A DNA stretch of 64,000 nt from CAXQUZ01 sp942491145. Its GTDB lineage: Bacteria; Myxococcota_A; UBA796; UBA2385. Below the pieces are notes generated by a model. The model worked only from the letters and a program-made list of their open reading frames with translations, was not told where the DNA came from and searched no databases. The number at the start of each line of letters is the position of its first letter. Within the stretch, counting starts at the first letter, position 1. Shown here piece by piece: positions 56,006 through 64,000 of the stretch. A program made the position numbers and the translations under genes. The DNA lies in assembly GCA_942491145.1 (NCBI GenBank), contig CALOBC010000014.1:1-64000 (forward strand). Direction: 5' to 3'.

Positions 56006-58905
56006 GGGGCCTCCGCCAGCTCACCCTTGCCGGACAAGACCTCGACCAGCGCCACCGAGGCGGCCGTCGACTCTTCCACCGCTGTCGCGCAGGGGAAGTC
56101 CAAGCGGCCGTCCGGACGGGTGCCGGTGCGGGGCAGGTAGGGTCGAATCAGGCGGCACCAGGGCGTCTGGGACACCCGCTCCCCGTTGTCGGCGAGGCCG
56201 GCGAGGCGGCGGCTGAGGTCGGGCGCCCAGTTGAACGGGCGCTCGGGGTAGTGGGCCATCGCGTCGAGCACTTGGGTGGTGGCGCACTGGGTGGCCACGT
56301 AGGCACAGTTCGCGCTGCTGCGCTGGCCGCCGTAGCTGTCGAGGGCGAGCGCCGCCTCCACGGCGAGTGCACCCCGTCCGCCGGCAATCTGGCTGCCCGC
56401 TTCGTCTTCGCCGGCCCACCGCTGGGGGGCGGCGCCATCGACGGGCAAGGGCACCGGTCCGCCGGTCAACCAGCCCTGCGCCACGAGGTTGAACGCGCAG
56501 ATCTCCGAGGCGCTCGGCGGCACCCACTCCCCGCGGCGATCGGCGTTCCACGGCAAGCGCAGTGCGTCGAAGCCGGCACCCCCATGGGCCGGTGCGCTCT
56601 TGAGGGGACGGCCGTCCACACATCGGGCCAAGTCACGGTCCGGCGTGAGCCACTCGGTCCGCCGGTCGGGGTCCGCCACCCGGAACCAGCCGGCGCAGAT
56701 CTGACCGCACAGCTGTTGTTCTTCGCTCGGCCAGCTCTCGACGGCCCGCGCCGAGAACAGGGGGTGGACGGGGGTGTAGTCGTTGAGTCTGGCTTGCACG
56801 ACCCGCCAGCACACGCCCGCGTCGCCCCGGGCCCGCAGCCAGTTCAGGCCGGCGTCGAGCAGGAGCTGGTCTCGCACCGAACTCTCCCCCGGCAGGTGGT
56901 AGCGGCGGGGGATGGGTAGGGTGAGGTCCCACGGTGACAATGGCGCGCTGGTGGGCGCTTCCCGGTCCCCATTCGCCGCCAACAGGGGCACGGGACCGGT
57001 GGTCAGGCCCATGTGGCAGCGCCAGGTCGGCTCGGCTTTGGCGACGACCGCCCGGGGGGACAGCTCGGGGCGGGCCACCGTCGCGAAGCGGGCGTCGGTG
57101 TAGCGCTCAATGACGTCGAGGGGACGGGCGTCGGGGAGGGGCTCGGGGGCGGTGGGGCCGAGCGGACCCAGCGCGGTCCAGGACTCGGACAAGGGCAGGG
57201 ACTTGCCGCCTTCGCCGCACAAGTGGGCGTAGTGGGGCAATCTCTCTGCGCCGCGCTGGACCCCCTCCAGCAAGCACCGCCGCTCCACGCCGCCGAGGCT
57301 GCGGCCGGCCAGCTTGCCCAGCTCTGCCCGCAGTCGACCCGCTTCGGAGCCGCTCTCGGGCCCAGGCGCGCCGGCGGTGGTCGGGCTGAGGCTGCTGTCG
57401 CCGATGTGGGTGGCCAGGATGGCGCCCTCGACCTGGCGCCGGGCCCGCCGGCCCACTTCGAGGCACGCGGTGTCGAGCTGCTCGACCAAATCAACCAAAG
57501 GCTCGATCCGCAGCTTCCTCTCGTCGAAGAAGGCGGTCACATTGGGGCGGTGCATCGCCGTCGCCGAGCGGTAGGTCTCCGGTGCGCCCAGCACGTTGAA
57601 GCACGCCTGGGCCGCAGCGAGGTTGGCCCATGCCGCCCCGGATGTGGGCTCCCTCCAGCCGTCCAACTCTCGGTCCCGCAGCCCACACCACAGCGGCTGC
57701 ACGTCGACCACGGCCTCGGGCTGCCACGCGGGCTTGGGACGGCTGTCGCTGCCTGGGGGGGCACCGTCTCGGCAGGACCGGCCGGTGCCGTCCGTGACTT
57801 GGGACAAGGCGGTGATCTGACAGCGCAGCTCTTCGACAAACCGGATGTTGTCGACGGAGCACAATGACAAGGCCGGCTGGGGGCGGGTGAGCGCCGGCGG
57901 TGGGTTGGAGTCGACGCGGGGCTCCGACACCCGCCAGACCAACAGCGCGACGAGCAGCACCGCCAAGAACAGCGCAATGCTCAGCTTTCCGGCCGCCTCG
58001 ATGCGGGCCCTCATCAGGCCGCCCACGTCGCGATCGTGCAGGGTGCCGGCTTGGATGTCGGCGGGTATGGCCGGCCGCAGCACAAGGCGCCGGTCCAGCC
58101 AGCCGGCCATGGCGAAGCCCACCCCACCCCCGGGCAGCAGCAGGGGGCCCCCGAGTCGCGGAGGGTCCGCTGTGGAGCCGCCGTCGGTGTGACTGGGGGC
58201 CGCGTCGGGCGTGGGCGTCTCGCGGGCCGTCGTGAGCCAGTCGGCCGTGGGTACCCCAGGCTCACCGAGCACGGGCACCATGGCAAAGCGGGCCCGGTGC
58301 CGGCCGCTGCTGGCGCGGAGCTCTCCGCGAACCACCGTCAGGGCCGATCGGGACGGGGGCAAGCCCGAGGGTGCGCCCCGGTCGCGCTCGAGGTTGAGCT
58401 CGGCGTCCACCACCGGTGCCGGCCGGTCTTCATCCAGGCGCAACCACTCGCCCTCACCCTCCGCGAAAGCGCCCTGCTCTGGTGCTTCTTGGTAGCGTTC
58501 GGGCACCGGCTCGCCGGGCAGGTTGACCGCCGCCCGGGACGCCAGAGGCGGGGGCCACTCCAGCACCACCACCGGCCTCCACACCGATGCCGAGCCCCGG
58601 TCCTGCCGGGGATGGACCTTCAGCCGACTCCACCAGATGGCCTCGGTCAGCGCATTGAGCACCGCACCTGCGCACGGCGGCACCACGTCGTCCCCGGGGT
58701 CACCCCGGTCCACCCAGCTCGGGCCCAGCACCAGCCAGACCCCGGTCAGCGACCCGCCTTCGAGCATCAAATACAGGCCCGGACGTCGGGGGCCCCGCCC
58801 GTTCAGCTCCAGCAGTGTGCCGGCCTGCCATGCGTCGAGCGCACGGCGGGTGCTGCCTTCGACATCCGTGATCTCGAGGGCGGAGGGTCCGAACAGCACG
58901 CTCAA
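56002..58905 (-). CDS. Large bitopic membrane protein
   Basis: 967 residues, ATG overlapping the previous stop. Residues 1-305 form a soluble N-terminal region without signal peptide (LYLMLEGGSLTGVWLVLGPS, SALTVVRGELRASS). A single strong span SIALFLAVLLVALLVW lies at about 309-324. The remaining 640 residues contain many cysteines (CSVDNIRFVEELRCQ, GICAGWF-like and CAYVATQCATTQ segments), as expected for disulfide bonding in the periplasm. The N-in/C-out arrangement matches that of the 542-residue protein of the same operon. No known domain is recognised; it is the largest inner-membrane component of the set. Confidence 0.6.
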   Translation of the reverse strand: MSVLFGPSALEITDVEGSTRRALDAWQAGTLLELNGRGPRRPGLYLMLEGGSLTGVWLVLGPSWVDRGDPGDDVVPPCAGAVLNALTEAIWWSRLKVHPRQDRGSASVWRPVVVLEWPPPLASRAAVNLPGEPVPERYQEAPEQGAFAEGEGEWLRLDEDRPAPVVDAELNLERDRGAPSGLPPSRSALTVVRGELRASSGRHRARFAMVPVLGEPGVPTADWLTTARETPTPDAAPSHTDGGSTADPPRLGGPLLLPGGGVGFAMAGWLDRRLVLRPAIPADIQAGTLHDRDVGGLMRARIEAAGKLSIALFLAVLLVALLVWRVSEPRVDSNPPPALTRPQPALSLCSVDNIRFVEELRCQITALSQVTDGTGRSCRDGAPPGSDSRPKPAWQPEAVVDVQPLWCGLRDRELDGWREPTSGAAWANLAAAQACFNVLGAPETYRSATAMHRPNVTAFFDERKLRIEPLVDLVEQLDTACLEVGRRARRQVEGAILATHIGDSSLSPTTAGAPGPESGSEAGRLRAELGKLAGRSLGGVERRCLLEGVQRGAERLPHYAHLCGEGGKSLPLSESWTALGPLGPTAPEPLPDARPLDVIERYTDARFATVARPELSPRAVVAKAEPTWRCHMGLTTGPVPLLAANGDREAPTSAPLSPWDLTLPIPRRYHLPGESSVRDQLLLDAGLNWLRARGDAGVCWRVVQARLNDYTPVHPLFSARAVESWPSEEQQLCGQICAGWFRVADPDRRTEWLTPDRDLARCVDGRPLKSAPAHGGAGFDALRLPWNADRRGEWVPPSASEICAFNLVAQGWLTGGPVPLPVDGAAPQRWAGEDEAGSQIAGGRGALAVEAALALDSYGGQRSSANCAYVATQCATTQVLDAMAHYPERPFNWAPDLSRRLAGLADNGERVSQTPWCRLIRPYLPRTGTRPDGRLDFPCATAVEESTAASVALVEVLSGKGELAEAP

Positions 58906-61900
58906 GCGGCCTCCCGCCGGCGCACCATCGCGGCGAAGAAGGCGATGCAGAGCAGCACCAGACCGCGGTGTTCACTGGTGTTCGCGCCCCGACCCGTCCA
59001 GCAGCCCGCGCCGGCACAGGGGGCTTGGTCACCGCCCCCACAGCCGACGCCTTGGCCCACAAAACAGGGCGCACATGCGGGGTCTGCACAGTCGACCTGG
59101 CCGTCGCAGTTGTTGTCGATGCCGTCCAGGCACGTGTCGCAGTCGGCGGGGCCGTCGGGATCGAGCAAGCCCATGAGGTCGGCGGGGCCCTCGGCGGCGT
59201 CCCGGTGGGCCTTGCTGGCGTCATCGGCGCAGTCGCCCCCGGTGCGCTCACTCACCCGGTTCACGCCCTCGGTGGGGTCGCCCCAGCACCACCCGACGGT
59301 GCCGGTCGTCAGGGGCTCCAGGTCGAAGCGGTCCAGCTCCTTCCACCACGTGGTTGTCTTGGCCAGTGCGTCCGACGTGTCGAGCATCACGTCCCAGTCG
59401 GTGATGAGCGGGGTGGACGGCGAGACCTGGTCACACTGCACGCCGTACAGCCGCAAGCACTCGGCGGCGACGGTGGCCTCTCGGGCGCTGACAATGCGCT
59501 CGGCTGGCCACACGCCACGGCTGATGAGCTCTTCGGGGCGGTCTTCACACGTGCGGCTCAGATCGGCCGTGGGCACGTCGTCGGTCCACAGGTCGGTGTC
59601 GACGCTGGGGTCCAGGGTCACCGCGACGATGCCGCAGGAACCGCCCCCTCGCTCACATGCGTCAAGCAGTGCTGGGCCGTCACTCTCACAGATTGCGTCT
59701 TCGAGCGTCGCCCGTCCGATCAAGGCTGAGAGTGCGTCCCAGAGGGGCTCATCGCAGGCGTAGACCACCCGGGCGGGGCGGTCGTCGTCAGCGCCCGTGT
59801 CGCACGAGAAGACCACCTCGCCGCTGTCCCCCCGTCGGCGGGCGCGAGCGGTGTCGAGAACGTAGACCCGGGGCAGAATCAGGGGTACATAGGCGAGGTC
59901 GGCATCGGGGCGGGTGCCCGTGTCCAGTGCCGTGCCGCTGTCGGCGCTTGCGGTGTCGTCCGTCGCCACGCTCTCGGCGGTGTCCAACGTCGCGGTGGCG
60001 TCACTCTCAGGGGCCACCCACACCACCACCACCACATCCTCAGGCATCTCGTCCTGTCCGCCTGCGCTCCAGGCGCCGCAGCTGCGGTGGCCGTCAAAGT
60101 CGCCATCCCCACCCTCGGGTTCGCCGGAGCAGTCGTCGAGGAAGCCGTTGCAGCGCTCTTCAGCGCCGGGGAAGGTCAGGCTGCAGCGCCTTTCGCAGTC
60201 CACCAATAGGTTGCCATCCGAGACGATGTCGCCGCAGCTCCCGCTGGCCATGTGGATCTGGGGCGCGCTGCTGGTGAGGTCGTCGCAGGCCAGGTAGCCA
60301 TCGAGGTCCACGTCCAGCTCGGCCTCGGGCACGCTGCCGGCCACGGGGATGCTGGAGAACATCGAGTCGGGCAGGCCGGCAATGTCGGAGCTGCGCTGGT
60401 CCCGCAGATCGGATGCGCTGCAGTCATTGTCGATGCCGTCGCACGCTTCGTCCAGATCGGGACAGCGCGAGGCGCACTGGTCATCGCAGTCGCCTTCGGA
60501 GGAACAGGGGCGGCTGCCGGTCCACGTGCGGCGTCCACCGTCGAAGCGGTCGCCGACCAGATCATCGGTGGCATCGGCATACCGGTACATCCACAGCCCC
60601 GACTCCAGGTCGCACTCCAGCTGCAGCTCGGGCTCTCCCCAGCAGCTCAGGTTGCGCACCGTGCCGCTCTCGCCACAGGCCAACAGGCCAGCTTCTTCTG
60701 CGCGCAGGATGGCGGAGGTCTGGCGGGGCAGCAGGGCGAAGCTGCCGTCGTCGTCGCAGTCCAGCTCGACGGCTGCGATGCGCCCATCACAGTCGTTGTC
60801 GTTGCCGTCGATCAGCTCGTAGGCCTTCTCGACTTCGGACCCGGTCTCGTCCAGCCCGGCTTTGCAGTCCAGATCGTCTTCGTCGGCCGCGCCGTCCCCG
60901 TCGTTGTCGATGCCATCCCGGCACGTCAGCGGGTGGGTGTCGGGGTCGGTGTCGTCGCAGTCCTGGTCGAAGATGACGTAGCGGTCGTCGTCATCGTACG
61001 CGCCCAACGCATCGGAGTCGTCCGTGCACAAGCACGCTTCGACGTCCGAGTCGCCGTAGCCGTCCACGTCGAGGTCCCGGAACATCTGGACACAGCCGGA
61101 CAGGTCCGGGTCCAGCTCGTCGAGGCGGTCGGTCTGGCCGTTGCAGTTGTCGTCCTCGCCGTTGCAGATCTCCGGGGCCCCCGGGTAGACCGTGGGGTTG
61201 TCATCGTCGCAGTCGGAGTTCGTGAAGGCATAGATGCCTTCAAGGTTCTCGCGATCGCACACCAGCGTTGCGGCGACGTCGGTGCTGCCCCATCCGTCCC
61301 CGTCGGCGTCCCAGTAGACCTCGAGGCTGCCCCCCGCCGAGTCACTGAGCGGGCCGCCGTTCTCGGTGTTGGGGTTGCCGTCGCAGTCGTTGTCCCGGGC
61401 GGTGCCGTCTTCACACAGCTCCGGCGCCCCGGGCCAGGTGTCGGCCGCACTGTCGTCACAGTCGGTGCCGGGCTCCACCGGGTCCAGTGCTGCCGCATCG
61501 CCCCAGCCGTCGAGGTCCGCATCGGTGCTGCACGCCAGGGGATCCACATCGAGCGGCGCCGCCCCGGGGAAGGTGAAGGCGTCGGTGTCGTCGCAGTCTT
61601 CGCCCACGTCCACGGTGCTGTCGCCCACCCAGCTCACCGTGCCATCGCGACACTCGACATAGCCGTCCAGGTCGTCGTCGAGCTCTTCGTCGGGGGCGTC
61701 CTGCACCGTGTAGAGCCGGTCGTCGCAGTCGTTGAAGCGGCCGTCGCAGATCTCGGCGGCGCCGGGGTGCACGCTGGCTTCGGTGTCGTCGCAGTCCAGC
61801 CCGCCGAGCACTTCGGTGGAGCCCTTCCAGCTGGCGGTCTGGAAGTTGCACTGGACATAGCCGTCTGCGTCGGCGTCCTGTTCCTGGGACCACGAGATGG

Positions 61901-63992
61901 TGCCGTCACAGTCGGTGTCAATGCCGTCGCAAACACCATTCTCGATGGCGCCGGGGTGGACGTCGGCGTCGTCATCATCGCAGTCGGTGCCCACCAGCAC
62001 GGACGCGCTGCCCACCCACGTCACCGAGCCATCGCGGCACTCCACATAGAAGTCGCCGTCGTCGTCGAGCTGGTCGTCGGGGGCGTCCTGGGAGCCGTAG
62101 CCGGGGTCGTCGCAGTCGTTGTATTGACCGTCGCAGATCTCGGGGGCGCTCGGGTAGACCGTGCCGTCGGTGTCGTCGCAGTCCTGGCCCACGGTCGGGT
62201 TGGTGAAGGCGGACTGCCAGGTCGTCGAGCCGTCGAAGCACTCGACGTGGTTGTCGCTGTCGTTGTCGGTCTCGTTCGCCGGCGCGGCGGTGGCGCTGTA
62301 GGTGCTGGCCTCGCAATTGTTGTAGATGCCGTCGCAGACCTCACTTGCGTAGGGGTAGGTCGTGGGGTCCCGGGGGCCACAGTCGACGCCCACGTTCACG
62401 GTGGTGGCCCCGTGCCAGGTCAGCGTGCCGTCGAAGCCACACTCGACGTATGCATCGCCATCGAGATCGATCTCGTCGGTGGGAATGCCGGTGCCCGTGG
62501 AGCAGTCATTGCGCCGGCCGTCGCACAGCTCGGTGGCCCCGGGGGCGATGTCTTCGGTGGTGTCATCGCAGTCGTCGCTGTTGATGACCTCGCCCGGGCC
62601 GGGTGCGGTGTCGCAGCTCAAGATGGCCGCTGCGGGGTCGCCGTAGCTGTCCCCGTCGAGGTCGGAGTACCAGGTGTTTGCGCCCGTGATGCTGTCGTCG
62701 GCATCGTCGATGGCGGCATCACAGTCGTTGTCGAGCCCGTCGCAGATCTCGAGCTCGCCCGGGTTGATGGACGAGCGACTGTCGTCGCAGTCGGTGCTCA
62801 GCCCGAAGGGGTCGAGGTGGCCGAAGGGCACTTGGCACTGGCTGACCGGGGTGCCCGTGAGGTCGGGGTAGCCGTCGGCGTCGCCATCGGGGAAGAAGTC
62901 GGTCTTGCTGGCATCGGTGACGTCGTCGTCGTCATCGTCGATGTCTTCGTCACAGTCGTTGTCGATGCCGTCGCAGATCTCGTCGGCGGCCGTGTTGATG
63001 GCGCTGTTGGTGTCGTCGCAGTCGGCGTCCGCCGAACCGGAAGCGAGATAGCCGATGGGCGCGGTGCATGCGACGACGAAGGCCCCGTCGAGGTTGGGGA
63101 AGCGATCGCTGTCGGCGTCCGGATAGTACTGGCTGCGGTCGGGGTCCAGCACCACGCTGTCGTCGTCGTCGATGTCCCCGTCGCAGTCATTGTCGATGCC
63201 GTCGCAGATCTCGTCGGCGCCGGGGAAGACGTCGGCCGCTACGGTGCTGGTGTCGTCGCAGTCGATGGGGTTCTGGACGTAGTCGGTGGGGGGGGCGCAG
63301 GTCTCGGTGGAGACGTCGGGGTCTCCGAAGCCGTCGCCGTCGGTGTCGGCGTACCAGACGTCGGCTGCGGAGTAGACGATGTCGTCGTCGCCATCGTCGA
63401 ACTCGCCATTACAGTTTTCGTCGATGTCGTTGTCTTCATCGCACACCTCGTCGGCGTCGGGGTTGATGTCGAACCCGGTGCCCGGCGTGTCGTCGCAGTC
63501 CTGATTGTTGTCCGACTCACCCGCGCCGGCAGCGTCGCAGCTCTGGATGGGGGCCGTCGGATCACCGTAGTTGTCGCCGTCGAGGTCGGCGTAGACGATG
63601 AAGGCCCCCACCAAGTTGGGGTCGTCCTCGTCGATGTCGTCATTGCAGTTGTTGTCGATGCCGTCGCAGACCTCGTCGGCGTCGGGGTTGATGTCGAACC
63701 CGGTGACCGGTGTGTCGTCGCAGTCCGTGCCGCCGAACGCCTCGTCGTCGAAGCCATCCCCGTCGAGGTCATTGGTGCACGCGGACCTGACGTAGTTGCA
63801 TGTGGCGCTGCAAGACAGCGTGCCACCGGCATAGCTTTCGGTGAGGCAGGTGCCGCCGTCGAGGTCGGCGCCGTCGCAGTCTTCGGTGGGGTCCGCGATG
63901 CCGTCTGCCGCGCCATCGCAGGCCGCCCACGCTGTCTGGGGCGTCAAGATGCCCACCGCGGCGATCAGCACGGCCACCCACAGCCCCACCAT
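58902..63992 (-). CDS. Giant MopE-repeat surface protein with MYXO-CTERM-like anchor
   Basis: 1696 residues, the first gene of the operon inside the window. The signal peptide is VGLWVAVLIAAVGIL...AWA. Around twenty MopE-like units follow (EVCDGIDNNCNDDIDEDDPN, EICDGLDNDCDAAIDDADDS and so on) to about residue 1370. They include a subtype with LDxDxDxYVEC and TWxGxT that alternates with the standard unit. A 270-residue Cys-bearing domain comes next. The C terminus has a Cys-rich motif (GCGGGDQAPCAGAGCWTG), a hydrophobic helix LVLLCIAFFAAMV and RRREAA, the order of a MYXO-CTERM-type sorting signal. The product is therefore probably held at the cell surface. The start ATG at 63992 lies eight bases from the window edge, so an upstream start cannot be excluded. 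Confidence 0.75.
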   Translation of the reverse strand: MVGLWVAVLIAAVGILTPQTAWAACDGAADGIADPTEDCDGADLDGGTCLTESYAGGTLSCSATCNYVRSACTNDLDGDGFDDEAFGGTDCDDTPVTGFDINPDADEVCDGIDNNCNDDIDEDDPNLVGAFIVYADLDGDNYGDPTAPIQSCDAAGAGESDNNQDCDDTPGTGFDINPDADEVCDEDNDIDENCNGEFDDGDDDIVYSAADVWYADTDGDGFGDPDVSTETCAPPTDYVQNPIDCDDTSTVAADVFPGADEICDGIDNDCDGDIDDDDSVVLDPDRSQYYPDADSDRFPNLDGAFVVACTAPIGYLASGSADADCDDTNSAINTAADEICDGIDNDCDEDIDDDDDDVTDASKTDFFPDGDADGYPDLTGTPVSQCQVPFGHLDPFGLSTDCDDSRSSINPGELEICDGLDNDCDAAIDDADDSITGANTWYSDLDGDSYGDPAAAILSCDTAPGPGEVINSDDCDDTTEDIAPGATELCDGRRNDCSTGTGIPTDEIDLDGDAYVECGFDGTLTWHGATTVNVGVDCGPRDPTTYPYASEVCDGIYNNCEASTYSATAAPANETDNDSDNHVECFDGSTTWQSAFTNPTVGQDCDDTDGTVYPSAPEICDGQYNDCDDPGYGSQDAPDDQLDDDGDFYVECRDGSVTWVGSASVLVGTDCDDDDADVHPGAIENGVCDGIDTDCDGTISWSQEQDADADGYVQCNFQTASWKGSTEVLGGLDCDDTEASVHPGAAEICDGRFNDCDDRLYTVQDAPDEELDDDLDGYVECRDGTVSWVGDSTVDVGEDCDDTDAFTFPGAAPLDVDPLACSTDADLDGWGDAAALDPVEPGTDCDDSAADTWPGAPELCEDGTARDNDCDGNPNTENGGPLSDSAGGSLEVYWDADGDGWGSTDVAATLVCDRENLEGIYAFTNSDCDDDNPTVYPGAPEICNGEDDNCNGQTDRLDELDPDLSGCVQMFRDLDVDGYGDSDVEACLCTDDSDALGAYDDDDRYVIFDQDCDDTDPDTHPLTCRDGIDNDGDGAADEDDLDCKAGLDETGSEVEKAYELIDGNDNDCDGRIAAVELDCDDDGSFALLPRQTSAILRAEEAGLLACGESGTVRNLSCWGEPELQLECDLESGLWMYRYADATDDLVGDRFDGGRRTWTGSRPCSSEGDCDDQCASRCPDLDEACDGIDNDCSASDLRDQRSSDIAGLPDSMFSSIPVAGSVPEAELDVDLDGYLACDDLTSSAPQIHMASGSCGDIVSDGNLLVDCERRCSLTFPGAEERCNGFLDDCSGEPEGGDGDFDGHRSCGAWSAGGQDEMPEDVVVVVWVAPESDATATLDTAESVATDDTASADSGTALDTGTRPDADLAYVPLILPRVYVLDTARARRRGDSGEVVFSCDTGADDDRPARVVYACDEPLWDALSALIGRATLEDAICESDGPALLDACERGGGSCGIVAVTLDPSVDTDLWTDDVPTADLSRTCEDRPEELISRGVWPAERIVSAREATVAAECLRLYGVQCDQVSPSTPLITDWDVMLDTSDALAKTTTWWKELDRFDLEPLTTGTVGWCWGDPTEGVNRVSERTGGDCADDASKAHRDAAEGPADLMGLLDPDGPADCDTCLDGIDNNCDGQVDCADPACAPCFVGQGVGCGGGDQAPCAGAGCWTGRGANTSEHRGLVLLCIAFFAAMVRRREAA

Positions 63993-64000
63993 GTGTCGTT

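Noticed and set aside
43594..63992. Classical type VI secretion locus
   Set aside because: No TssJ, TssL or TssM-like protein, no ClpV and no Hcp/VgrG are present; only the PAAR-like tip is shared.

Overview
The window is high-GC DNA that reads as Myxococcota. The evidence is lipoproteins with long Gly-Asp tracts and a choice-of-anchor L domain, many MopE-like Asp/Cys repeat lipoproteins, FG-GAP repeats, a myxobacterial-style C-terminal anchor, and dense use of ATGA/GTGA overlaps between genes.

Layout. (1) 1-7.7 kb: the end of a MeaB-type GTPase gene, a diphthine-ammonia-ligase-like ATPase, an outer-membrane beta-barrel protein, a frameshifted membrane glycosyltransferase and two choice-of-anchor L lipoprotein genes. 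This part carries many small frameshifts. It ends abruptly at about 7713 inside a GGCGAC hexamer tract, where genes on both strands are cut off at the same place. (2) 7.7-13.4 kb: a TPR-like fragment, an unknown protein, and a two-gene operon encoding a possible catalase-fold protein and a degenerate lipoxygenase-fold protein. (3) 13.7-18.3 kb: a PLD/DEAD-type helicase stub cut by an IS1634-like element, next to a second DDE transposase gene. (4) 18.3-32 kb: a divergent pair of transcription units encoding five secreted or lipid-anchored proteins with MopE-like metal-binding repeats, ending in FG-GAP, beta-helix or small Cys domains. (5) 32-43.6 kb: a triplicated-domain protein, a protein with an exact internal duplication, an AAA+ ATPase, a DUF4255 (Pvc16-like) protein, an IS-truncated gene, a large protein with an anthrax-lethal-factor-like zinc site, and a CpXC protein. 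(6) 43.6-64 kb: a minus-strand operon of nine genes, nearly all coupled by 1- or 4-base overlaps. It runs from a 1696-residue surface protein through four proteins with membrane segments, an exported protein, a 1236-residue disordered protein and a 51-residue protein to a PAAR-like (DUF4280) tip protein.

Regions 5 and 6 together look like the accessory half of a contractile-injection-system-like locus (AAA+ ATPase, Pvc16-like protein, PAAR-like tip, putative protease effector) joined to an envelope-spanning set of proteins I cannot assign to a known secretion system. No sheath, tube or baseplate gene is visible. If this is a contractile system, those genes should lie outside the window, most likely beyond base 64000. 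No rRNA, tRNA or CRISPR array was seen.
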